DNA of 64,000 nt from Romanomermis culicivorax (lineage: Eukaryota > Nematoda > Enoplea > Mermithida > Mermithidae): NCBI GenBank assembly GCA_963922205.1, contig CAWUHX010000227.1, positions 248,001 through 312,000 on the forward strand. The letters run 5' to 3'. Position numbers and translations under genes: made by a program. Positions 54,501 to 64,000 of this stretch are shown piece after piece (within the stretch, counting starts at the first letter, position 1; every line of letters starts with the position of its first letter). The notes below the pieces were generated by a model. It saw only the letters and a program-made list of their open reading frames with translations, had not been told where the DNA came from and did no database searches.

Positions 54501-57500
54501 AATCCACGGCCCAAACGGCGGACGCATTAGAAAACAGACCTTGAAAATTTTTTTACATGAAAATAACTGCTTATGACTAAGACTAGTCCTAGCCTAAAAA
54601 ATGAATTTCAGAAATATGAACAAATCGACTATTTTTCTTCGTAAAATAATTTTTTAAAGTTGAAAATCTACTATCCGAAATATCAAGCAAATAAAGCAAA
54701 AAAATCATCAAATAATTTCTCCAATACCGATGTCCAATTTTCTTTTGAAGTTTCAATTTTAAAAATTACACTCAATTGTATCAGTGAAATCTGCGTATTG
54801 CTTGCCCAACATATCAAATGTTTCGTAGAAGAATTTTGCTTTTTAGTTTAAACTCACTCCGAATGCCTATTTTACAAATCTGAAAACGAAATACAAGATT
54901 TATAAAATTTTCAAATCAGTATGGCTTGTGGCAGATTCTCCAATGCCGCAAGTTGGCAACATCGCGAAATCTTACTGTAATTAGAATAAAGTTTTATACC
55001 AACTTTTCGGGCTGAATACGGTAAAATTGATACATTGTAAAAGTTCTATCGGGAGTGTTTGTAGCCTTTAGCATTATGTGAACAATGACCAGAGATGTAA
55101 TTTTTAAAATATTGGTTGGTTACGGGCAGGTCGATTTTTCAATTTATGCTTCAATACTCCATTACATTCAAGTATGATAAAGCTATTAACTCCTTCTCGA
55201 TTATTTTGGATGAGTAACCTGTTGCCAGCAACTGATTATTTAATAAAATATGCTGATAAAGTAGAATTGAATGATGGCTAATAAATTAGCAGTAGCCGTT
55301 AAAGATTCACATTCTTCTTTGGTCTGTTACTTGGGTATTAACAAAATTCTGCTGATGAAACAGAGTATTAACGATGCATAAATTTCTCTTGTTGATTAAT
55401 TAAATACAATTTGCGTTCTGATATATAGTTCAGTTCCATAAAAATCTATATCATACTTCTTATTACAGACTATTCCGCATAAAAATGTCATGGTGGAAAT
55501 TACCAGAAAAAGTTTCTGCTAAAGACGAATTTTCCTGTCATTCTAGTAGTAGAAAATTTTATTTTATCACTATATCATCTCTCTAATTCACCTTGTTCAA
55601 AATCATAGTGTAGTTTTCCATGCATATCCAAGAACGGTGAGAAGAAACTTACTGCGTGAAAATATTACTCAATATCAAGATTAGACCACACCAGTGACAG
55701 AACTGTACTAAACAGCTATATAAATGTAATCGAACAGCTATTAGTTTACTCATTGTGCTTAGTTCGGCCGCATGGGACAAAATTGTTAAGTTATCAAGTT
55801 CCAGAAATTTTAGAGAATTCAGATGTCAAAAGGAACAAACAGCGAAGCCGCTTGAAACCAATATTTCCGGGCGAGAAATATCGATTTTTCCGAAATTCCA
55901 ACTGGTTAATATCGATCCCGGTAAACTGCTGAGCTTCTAGAAGACATGCACACATTTTAACATTACCATGAACTTTTTCGTAATCGAGCAAGTGCTTGAC
56001 TATCGAAGTAAAACGTTTTTTAAACGTCGATTTGAATTCGATAGCGTTTTTCGATTTAATAGCCGCTCTATCGACGAAAACGCTAACGAAAACGGTCTTC
56101 TTTTTGCCCAATCCGCATAAAATCCGTCCTAAACAACACAAAAATCGACTACCGTTCGCGTGTTGTATCAAATCGTCGATAATTTTGACGCTGTGTTTGG
56201 TCAAATGTTCGATTAACGAAGCGATTTCTTCGTCTATTTGACCATCCCTTTCTTCTTTATTTTCGGCGTAAAATTTATCGCCGATATTGTGGAGAACGGC
56301 TTCTATACAAGACGCGATATGCTCGTCGTCGGAAAATAGAGCGTCGATCAAAGCTTTAGACTTTTGAGACGAAAATGATTTCATGAATGAAAAGCTAAGG
56401 TCAAAAGAATGTCCGGCAATGATTTCCAATGCTTTACACGAAGTGAATGTTTTTAAAATTGATACGGCGTCGACGTTTTTATCGAAGACTTCCTCTTTAC
56501 ACTTTTTGAGCAGATCGTCTAAAAAATGAAAAACTAAATTTACATATATACGTAGCATAATTGTGCAAAGTCAAATGAAGTTCCAAATTATTTTACAGCA
56601 ATTGGCGCAAATATTACACGTATCAAAGGGAAATTGAAGCTCGAAATAAAAATTTTATGGTTTGATTTGAACGACAATTAATCTACTTCACATTCGTTTC
56701 TTGATTCAAAATTTCCTAAATGCCCTAAAATAACCTTTTAGATAATCAATTTTTATGAAACTAGGATATGTAGTTGAATTAAATTTACATGAAAAGTTTT
56801 TTCTTCCGAATTTCTGGCTGCTTATGAATGTGGGAACTTGACAACTTCTAAGAAACAAAAAAAAACGACAGAATTTTCCGACAAAATGTCTTGAGAATGT
56901 CAACTAAACATCAAATTAAAATAGCAGCAGTTCATGGAATTAATTTACAACAATGAAATGCTTAAAACAAAATTTACTAACGAAAATACTCTCCTTCAAA
57001 TTTCAATTTTGGTTTTACAATCTTGAGTTTCACGGTTCCGGTTTTCGAAAAATGGAGATTTTTATGTTTGGTTAAGCGAAACACCCCTACCTACGGTAAG
57101 TAAAAAGCGTTATTTTTCAGATTTGACTTAATTACCACGAACTAACATGCCTCGCCATCATACATGCACATGCAGGGGGGTTGTTGGGGGTCTAGACACC
57201 GCAATCCTTTACCCATAACAAATTTGGTCTGACCTCCAGCAAAATTCTTTGATGTAAAATTCGAAATATCTTCGATTTTCTTGGAAAATTGTGTTACCTG
57301 ATCCTCAGCTTGAGCATACATGCTCGCTACCCTGCGCTGAAAACAAAAACTTGAAGAACTGAATTTGCCTATGAGCCGCAGTCATTCATTCTTGATAAAA
57401 ATCGTGCTCTTAACATTATTTATGGTTTATTAACAATTTTTGATAATCTAAAGCATTAAAAGTATTTCAAAATGTTGATTCACAACACAATCCAATCCAA

Positions 57501-58481
57501 ATTTTGACCTTGATTAGCATTTTCTATGTAGTCGAAAACCCAAAAATCTGTCGCAAAAAACTTTTGAAATCAACAGTTTTCGAGTCGTAATAATCTAAAA
57601 TAGAAAATTTTGTTCTAGTGACCATAAATATAAAAAATATGGCAAACGAAGATTAATCGAACTTACATTGTTAGTTAGGAAAGAAATTCCAGTGAAAAAC
57701 TTGAAATTACATTCTTGGTACAGATGTGAAGGGTAGTGAAAACGGTTCGTATGATGCATTACAGACAACTGCAATTAGTTACATTGTTCAGATTTTTCGG
57801 TCAACTAGCATCACAGAATGCTAGGGTCATTTGATTCTATGATATTCAGACTAAGTGGAATGGCTTAGTTGTGGAAATCGTGAATAGCGTGATTAGTTTT
57901 CAGACATATTCAAGAAGAGTACATAAACTTGAAAGACAATGTCTTCGAGTAGTTCGCTTTATGACACAAAAGATCATTATTTGGGAAAGATTTGATTAGC
58001 TTGCAACAACTTTTAGCTCCCGGAATTATTGGAAATATTTCTTGACGCCCGTGAACTTTAGATTTCAAGATGAATGCTTACAAAATATCAGAAAAAATTA
58101 CATTATAAAAAGCTGTGGTTCACTGAAGATGGATTCAAGGCATTTATGAAAAAACTAAATAATACGTACAAACAGAAGCTATAACTAACCAGCGTCCTTC
58201 TGTTGATTAGTGATCGCGTTAGCCGCTCGAACTAAATGGTCGATAACTTCCGTGCCAAGTAATGCGTCGGGGCTTTTTTCAATTTTACGCGATTCGCTGG
58301 CTTTTCTGTTCAAAACTTTCTTACGCGTTTTGGTCATTTTTTTCGTAACGATTTTCAAGCGCGGTCGATTGTCATTTTCATCGGCCGTTTTTTGTTCATT
58401 TTCCAACTCGGATTCTTGATCGCTTTGATTTTCTTCGTCCTCCATTCCTGAATCGAGCTCTTTATCTTCGATATCGGACAT
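51510..58481 (-). CDS. Nop9: NOP9-type pumilio-repeat protein, paralogue A, eight exons
   Basis: Exons: 58481-58190, 56518-55967, 54539-54419, 54187-53989, 53765-53637, 53583-53461, 52701-52492, 51821-51510; 1938 nt, 645 residues, phases 1,1,2,0,0,0,0. The N terminus is acidic (SDIEDKELDSGMEDEE) followed by a basic KKMTKTRKKVLNRK stretch. Puf-type helical repeats follow, for example DDSTFEKFYNAHCSANLL and CIVKRLLENCRSQ. The C terminus is lysine-rich (KKDHKVKRHKK), as in nucleolar proteins. NOP9 in yeast and human is an 11-repeat Puf-like protein that binds pre-40S rRNA and acts in 18S maturation. The order of segments matches the neighbouring copy B exon by exon. Copy A is the more diverged: the GSHLLRC repeat signature of B reads GSRFLCC here. 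Introns of 1.4 and 1.7 kb hold no recognised gene. The family call is good; conserved function of this copy is less certain. Confidence 0.85.
53021..53376. mobile_element. MITE with CATACATGCAC ends in a NOP9-A intron
   Basis: The left end GTTATAACCATACATGCAC mirrors the right end GTGCATGTATGGTTATAAC exactly over 19 bp. Because GTTATAAC is itself a palindrome, it may be an 8-bp target duplication flanking an element CATACATGCAC...GTGCATGTATG (53029-53368). Partial relatives with the same CATACATGCAC end are seen at 52728, 57165, 49531 and 8522. A C-run precedes the right end. Confidence 0.75.
54540..55966 (-). other. NOP9-A intron 2: no feature
   Basis: This 1.4 kb intron is AT-rich and free of the repeats described elsewhere. 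A few short plus-strand frames have no support. Confidence 0.5.
56519..58189 (-). other. NOP9-A intron 1, one repeat fragment
   Basis: This 1.67 kb intron holds a CATCATACATGCACATGCAGG fragment (57159-57179, the last base trimmed in the family pattern) of the 53021 MITE family followed by a G-run. Otherwise it is anonymous. Confidence 0.5.
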
Positions 58482-58616
58482 GTTCGCAACGATTAACTGG
58501 ATAAAAAATATGAATTAAATTGAAGAACGAAAAAATGAAGAAAAAACGGATATATACAGTATACATATGAACGTAAAAGCCTTAAGTACAACGCAGAACC
58601 AAATTTGAACAATAAA

Positions 58617-58622
58617 TTTATT
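58617..58622 (-). terminator. Polyadenylation signal of NOP9 paralogue B
   Basis: AATAAA on the minus strand lies 20 bases after the stop codon of paralogue B (58643) and about 135 bp before the start codon of paralogue A. This supports separate transcripts for the two genes. Confidence 0.55.
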
Positions 58623-58642
58623 TATAATGATCAACTTCGATT

Positions 58643-61600
58643 CTAGTTGACACGTTTTTGTTTTTTGAATTTCCGACCCTTATGCTGATATTGATGACTT
58701 GTGTTTTTAGTATTCAATAAATTAAACTTCTCCAACGTTCTTTTGCCGTAGAAGGAGCCGGCGAGTCGTGAAGAATTCTTCATTAAAATCAAATCGATTT
58801 CTTTAACGTTTCTAGCGCTACTGGACGAATGTAAAAAATTTAACGTGTGAAAACCAACTTTGTGTTCGGCTAATGCGGGCAATGAAGGCTAAAAAGGAAA
58901 AAATGATTAATAGAGAGGAAAAGTTGACAACATTTTTTATCTACATATAGGATATGCTTCAAGGTGCATTATTACAGTAAAAATCGGAAAACGTACTCAA
59001 GATTCTGAAACTAGTCCAACTACTATATATCATGTACTAACGACATCATAAATTTTCGCAAGTTTCTAAAGTTAACATCAAAAATTTTACCTTAATCTTC
59101 TCGAAAAACTTGGTCTTTTTTTCGTCCGTGACCGAAGAACTCGACAAAAATGATCTAACGGCGAAACAAGCCGATTCGTGGCATACAAGTAGAACCAAAG
59201 TTTTGATTTTAAGAGCCAAAAAACTATCGACCAAATCTTCGTTGTCTGTAAATTTGAACAAATTTTGGAGGAACATACCGCCGAAATATTTTACATCAGC
59301 CTGAAAAAACGCATCTCCGACTTAAACAAATTTTCGTTCAGATAAAAAATCTTACGAAGTTTATATCAACAGTTTCTTCAATTTGCGACATTTTTTTCAA
59401 TAGCAAAATGGATAAGATCTTAGCAACGCCTCTCTCTTGGGCATCTATTTCTAGGAAACCGTATATCATCTACGAGAAACAATATTGTATGCACGGTGGA
59501 CAAAATTCATTCAAAAGTGGAAATTACGTTCTTGAGTTCCTCTTGATGGCATCCGATTGTCGCCGACGTTACTAGAAATGACGATAATAGACCATGTTTA
59601 TTTTGCGACCATATATTATTCACAATAGGTCTCAATTCGTCCAAAATTTCGGAAAACTAAGATAAAGAAACAGGTGAAATCCATAAATGATCAGGATCAA
59701 ACATCACTCTCAGTTACTAACGAAAAAGTTTGATAATAAGATGTTAGAATGTTACGATACGGCATCGTTACCATTTTTTCCGAATTGCATTTTTCTATGA
59801 TCCGTTGTACGACGAAATTTCCCGAAAAATTGTTCCCAAAGTGTACTAAATTTCCTTTACAATGGCTATTAAAGAAACGTTCAAAAGTTGATTCGTCTGA
59901 GCATTTGATCATTTTTTCGTAGAACCGGGACGCAAATTTGTCGCATATCTGCCGCGAAATTAATCTACACGTGAATAAAAAATACAACTTTTTAGAAAGA
60001 GAGAGAAGGAAACAGTTCGACTTACTTTCGATCAGATGATATGCAATCGTCAAGGAAATGTTGTAAATGTTTTGAAGATGAATATTTCGTACAAAGATCA
60101 AGGCACTCTTGAATCAGGAGCGAGGTTGGCTCGTGATTAAGCTGCTCTGTAAGTAAAAAACATCACAATGAAAATAACTAAATCCGTAAGGCATTCTGGT
60201 CTAAGAAAATTTCAAAAGCTCATACAGATGTACATACGGATATGGATATCACAATTTATACAGTGGCACGGCATCTCCTTGTGTCTTATTTCAACAGAGA
60301 AAAAGCTGAATTCTACAACAAGAGAGAAGATTCTCGCAAAATTTTTTGAACCTCAAGATTCTGAAGTTTGCAGAGTATGTATATATTTCCTATCTCGAAG
60401 GAATAACCCAGATTTCCGTACGAAAAATTTCATAAATAAATACCATATAAGAATGATGGGCACATTCATTCCAGAAGCAAAAGAATTAAATTTATTAAAT
60501 TAGTCATTCTTTACTATTACTGGTGTGAAACATTTGACCAGATATGTTATCCGAAAACTGACCTTGGACGAATGACCAATTTAGGACGAAATTCAACAAA
60601 ATTTCGAAGCCCTGTTTGAAAATAGTCGACAATTCGCCATTAATAGTAGAGTCCATTTCAATAGTATTTTCCGCGTTTTTCCTACCGTCCCTTTTGCCCA
60701 AACCGCAAAACGTACGAGCCAAACATCGCAGCAAATGACTGCCGTGGAAGGTGCCGACCAAATTTTCAACATCTTCGACGATCAAATCGCCGATTTCTTT
60801 AATAATAGCGGCGATTTCGTTATCAGTAATTGCATCATCGGGGTTTTCGACGCTCGAATTGTACGATTCGCCGAGTTTATAAAGCATGGATTCTAAACAA
60901 CCGCAAGCGCCGCTATATTTGAAGACTTGGTAAATATTCTTCCGTTTGCAAGACAATAATTTTTTTAAAAAATAAGATGAAAATACCGCCGAAACGCCGC
61001 CAATTGTCGATAAAGCCCGTGAAACCGACGGCGAAAATAAGAGTAAAATGGCGTCGGCATGACTCGATTCGATTTCTTCCTTGCATCGTTCAACTAGAGT
61101 GGCTGAAAGGCGAAAATCAGAATGAATATATATGTTGCGGTACAATTTTTTAAATCCAGATTAAAATGAAAATATTATGCCAGAGAAAGTAGAATAAAGA
61201 TGAAGAATTTATTTCAATCAATTATCAACAATTAAAACCCAGGATTTGGACCTTCTAAAATATACATCCAGATTTCAGAATTGAAATGTTATATTACACG
61301 GGAATGATTTCCATAGCATGTGTTGGAAAATTGGAGATTTTTACACCATTAAATATTAAAAAATGTTACAATCATATTAGGAACGAAATAAGGCTGCAAA
61401 ATAGCTATTTCTAACAAAAACAATGAGTAATATGCGCGTTGATTTTCAAACGAGTCTTTCGAATTTTGCAGTATGCATGAGCCGAGATCAAAAATTTGAA
61501 ACGTCAAAATCTTTCAACACAGCTGAGTTAAGTGAGATTTCGCTGGATTGCACCCATGCACAAAAATCTAATTCAATAAGCTTTCAAATGCACGAGTAAG

Positions 61601-61981
61601 CTTGAACAAATAAACATGTTAGTGAAGAATCTAATTTCCGTTTTCTGCGGATATAGGAGAAGATGAACTTTCAATCTAAAATTCATATCAATTTTCGAAT
61701 CAGCATTTTCCGCCGAACTTACGAATAGGAATTTCATCCGCAGTTTGAATGCCTTTTGACAACGATATCAAATAATCAATAAGATCTTGATCTATTGGAT
61801 TAGATTCGGAAAAGTCTTCATCCATTTTAGAAAAGCTTGATTGCGAATCGTAATATCGATTTTCCATTGGTCTCTGACGCTTTCCATATTTTTTGGAACC
61901 ATCCATTCCCATTTCTGCGTATGCGCCGACGTCATTCTGAGAATGCTCTTCGTGACGTCGACCTTTTGCTCGGAATTTCAT
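58643..61981 (-). CDS. Nop9: NOP9-type pumilio-repeat protein, paralogue B, eight exons
   Basis: Exons: 61981-61723, 61102-60563, 60146-60026, 59964-59772, 59656-59528, 59469-59356, 59300-59091, 58888-58643; 1812 nt, 603 residues. A splice acceptor 13 bp before the ATG suggests a 5'UTR intron. Puf-like repeats are visible as DVENLVGTFHGSHLLRCL in exon 2 and FFNSHCKGNLVHFGNN followed by GNFVVQRIIEKC in exon 4. These match the NOP9 pattern of a repeat with GSHxLR and one with NFxxQRLL. The C terminus is basic (HKGRKFKKQKRVN). Family role: nucleolar binding of pre-ribosomal RNA in small-subunit biogenesis. Length is close to human (about 636) and yeast NOP9. The exon lengths 121, 129 and 210 are identical to paralogue A, and all intron phases agree. 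It keeps the family signatures better than A, and is likely the ancestral function holder. Confidence 0.88.
60147..60562 (-). other. NOP9-B intron 2; antisense frame judged spurious
   Basis: A 111-codon plus-strand frame (60168-60503) lies within this intron. It has no recognisable domain and is not conserved in the matching intron of paralogue A, so I take it as chance. Confidence 0.5.
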
Positions 61982-62427
61982 ATCTATCGATCTAAAAAAA
62001 CAATTATATTTAGGTTTTGATCTGTTGTCATGTTTTGTTGCTGAAGTAAACGGAAGAAAACAATTTTTTGACAATAAATTAAGCTATAGACAAAGTCATT
62101 TAATAAGGGAAAGCACTATGTGCGGCGCTATAAATACAAAATAAACGAAACTGGAGTATATTAAATTGAATAGAGTAAACACCTTCACTTATGTCCTGCA
62201 GGACCAGACCGACTTTTACCCGAAACGTAGATCAAAAAGATCACTTTTAGCATGAGCAACGAAACATTCTAAAGTAAATGAAAATTTCGGTTTAAATATC
62301 AATAAAAATATCATTAATAGATCGATAAAAAATGCAGCAAACGAACAATTGTATGCAAGCAAATATAAAATCAAATTATACAAGGATTGTTAAAAAAGAA
62401 CGCATTAAAAAAATTCGAACCGACATG

Positions 62428-63972
62428 TTAACCCGTACGAGTGGTTTGTTCCTTCGCAATAACAATTTTGAGAACTTCGTCTAAATTTTTGATAACCTGT
62501 GAAAAAATCGTCGTCACGAGTTCAAGAAAAAATACTAGATAAAAAAAAATTACGTGATCGACGTTTTCTATGGAAAAGCACATCGGCGGCTTGATTTTGA
62601 TAATATTAGAGTCTGGGCCTTCGGCGCTCAAAATAATATTTTTGCTTCGCATTCTGGAACATCATAGATAAATATGAATACCAACATTATAAACGGAGAT
62701 AGTGAATGATTTTGAAATAGAAAAACTACCACAAAATTGGTACTCGAGAAGAAATGTGTTCAGAGTATTTTTAGAATAAGAAAGTTCTCGTTCAACGGAG
62801 CGACTATGAAGCGTACAACATGGCCAATCTAACGAATTTCCAGTGTTTCGAGTACATCATCAGCCTATGATCAAAATTGACTCTAGTGATCAAAAAAGAA
62901 CTTAAATTACATTGATATAATATTTAAGGCATCTTCGGTCGCCGGCGTTCGTTGCTCCAAGTCTTTTACAAATTCCACGCCAAGGAAAAGACCAACTCCT
63001 CTAAAAATTGATTACGTGCTGAATTGAAGAGCGAATCAGATGAGAAAACGATCAGAAACCACGCAGAATTGCCTCAACGAATCACAGGATAACAAGACAA
63101 GACAATGTATACCTAACATCACCGATAATCGAATAACGTAACTTGAGCCAGTTTAGTTTTTCGAGAAAATAATCGCCGACCAGAATAGCGTTTTGTAATA
63201 AATTCTCTCTTTCGATAACTTCCATAACCGATAATGCCGCTACGCAGGATACTGGATTTCCACCAAACTGAACAACATTATTTCATAGAAATAATCGGAA
63301 ATGCTGTTGTTAGACTATTATTATGTACAGTATTAAAATATTCCATTCCATGACCGAAACGATCTGAGATATGGCGCTTGGTAGCAACGGCCGAAACAGG
63401 AAAACCATTTCCCATCGGTTTACCCATGGTTACGATATCGGGTGTGAATTCTGAGAGCAGAAATATCGGTGATAATGAATCTGACACAAAGATTATGCAC
63501 TTTTGAAGATCAGTTTCCGAGTCAAGATGAATTTCATAACATGGGTCTGATAGACGAAATAAAAAGTCCTAACATTTTACCTTTATCATACAATTGAAAA
63601 GCCCAAAAATTTGTTCCGATTCGTCCAAAACCAGTTTGAACTTCATCGGCGACGAACAGCGCTCCGTTTTCGTGAACAATTCTGATTAAAAAATAGCCGT
63701 CAAGTGACAATTTCTTCTCAATTTATACTTTGCATCAATACTCACCTTAAAACAGCCTCTATGTAACCTGGCGGCGGTATGACCTGTCCACCGCAGCTTT
63801 GCAGCGATTCCATAATAAAAACTGCGACTTTGCGGCCTCGAGCCACACAATTTTCGAAAATGCTTTTCACTTCTAAAGCGTAAATTTCGGCCAACTTTTT
63901 CAATGCGACTTCGTCGTGAAGCTGATTATCGGGCAGCCTATGCTTTCCTCGGTAAACATCAGGACAAGGCGC
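62428..63972 (-). CDS. ETNPPL/PHYKPL-type PLP phospho-lyase, C-terminal exons (5' end outside window)
   Basis: Exons in transcript order: 63972-63746, 63681-63581, 63450-63329, 63267-63113, 63000-62911, 62653-62554, 62496-62428; 864 nt, 287 residues in phase. The upstream exons lie beyond 64000. The fold-type I class III aminotransferase motifs are present: [38 protein letters not shown] (the Asp contacts the PLP ring) and [10 protein letters not shown] with the Schiff-base lysine, then [27 protein letters not shown] and [10 protein letters not shown]. The PLP-lysine context and the CGGQ and KPPMCF blocks are those of the AGXT2-like group, which in vertebrates comprises ethanolamine-phosphate phospho-lyase and 5-phosphohydroxy-L-lysine phospho-lyase. 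Which substrate is used cannot be told; insects have a single ancestral-type member. The C terminus ends soon after the last helix, without the vertebrate tail. The last intron is only 57 bp. Confidence 0.93.
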
Positions 63973-64000
63973 CTGATGAAAGATAGTCGAGATAATTTGG

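Noticed and set aside
60168..60503. 111-codon plus-strand frame in a NOP9-B intron
   Set aside because: No recognisable family, no counterpart in the matching intron of paralogue A, and it lies in a cleanly spliced intron.

Overview
The window is eukaryotic nuclear DNA: AT-rich, with GT-AG introns (several only 50-150 bp), nuclear protein genes, and long stretches of transposon debris. The protein set (a Spenito/RBM15-type protein, TAF13, two NOP9-type proteins, a class III phospho-lyase) and the style of the elements (Ty3/gypsy, many hAT-type DNA transposons) fit an invertebrate, most likely an arthropod. The species cannot be named from sequence alone.

Layout. (1) 1-8300: an inward-cut Ty3/gypsy retrotransposon on the minus strand with long open gag and pol frames. 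(2) 8300-21280: no host gene; nested non-autonomous DNA elements, most with hAT-like ends and 8-bp target duplications. (3) 21508-41778, plus strand: a nine-exon RBM15/Spenito gene (three RRMs, RS-rich linker, SPOC domain; 678 aa by my splice model). Its first intron is 12.7 kb, and about 65% of it is identifiable nested transposons. (4) 41779-46170: convergent intergenic DNA with a decayed hAT element (43427-45304) that still carries transposase remnants. (5) 46171-51304, minus: TAF13, two exons and a 4.5 kb intron. (6) 51510-58481 and 58643-61981, minus: two tandem, strongly diverged NOP9-type genes with the same eight-exon structure and identical intron phases. (7) 62428 to the window end, minus: the C-terminal exons of an ETNPPL/PHYKPL-type PLP phospho-lyase.

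The most unusual signal is in the repeats. At least ten element families share one architecture: a short hAT-type end (CAGxG or TAGxG), an 8-bp target duplication where it is preserved, and a cluster of one short motif in both orientations just inside each end. The motif differs completely between families (GTGGAAA, GTGCAAA, GTGCCAA, GTGCGGAA, GGAGCC, CAAGCC, CCGAGG, CATCGGCC, CTCGAA, GGATCCGG, GGCGCTGAATAA) but is the same at both ends within any one element. One related core of about 700 bp sits inside shells carrying three different motifs (12135-12911 and 31574-32583; 13679-14775; 28124-29235). It looks as if the end motifs act as exchangeable recognition tags. That is inference; the motifs, ends and target duplications are read directly from the sequence.

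All splice models were made by hand, checking GT/AG, phase and family continuity. Total coding lengths are divisible by three in every complete gene.
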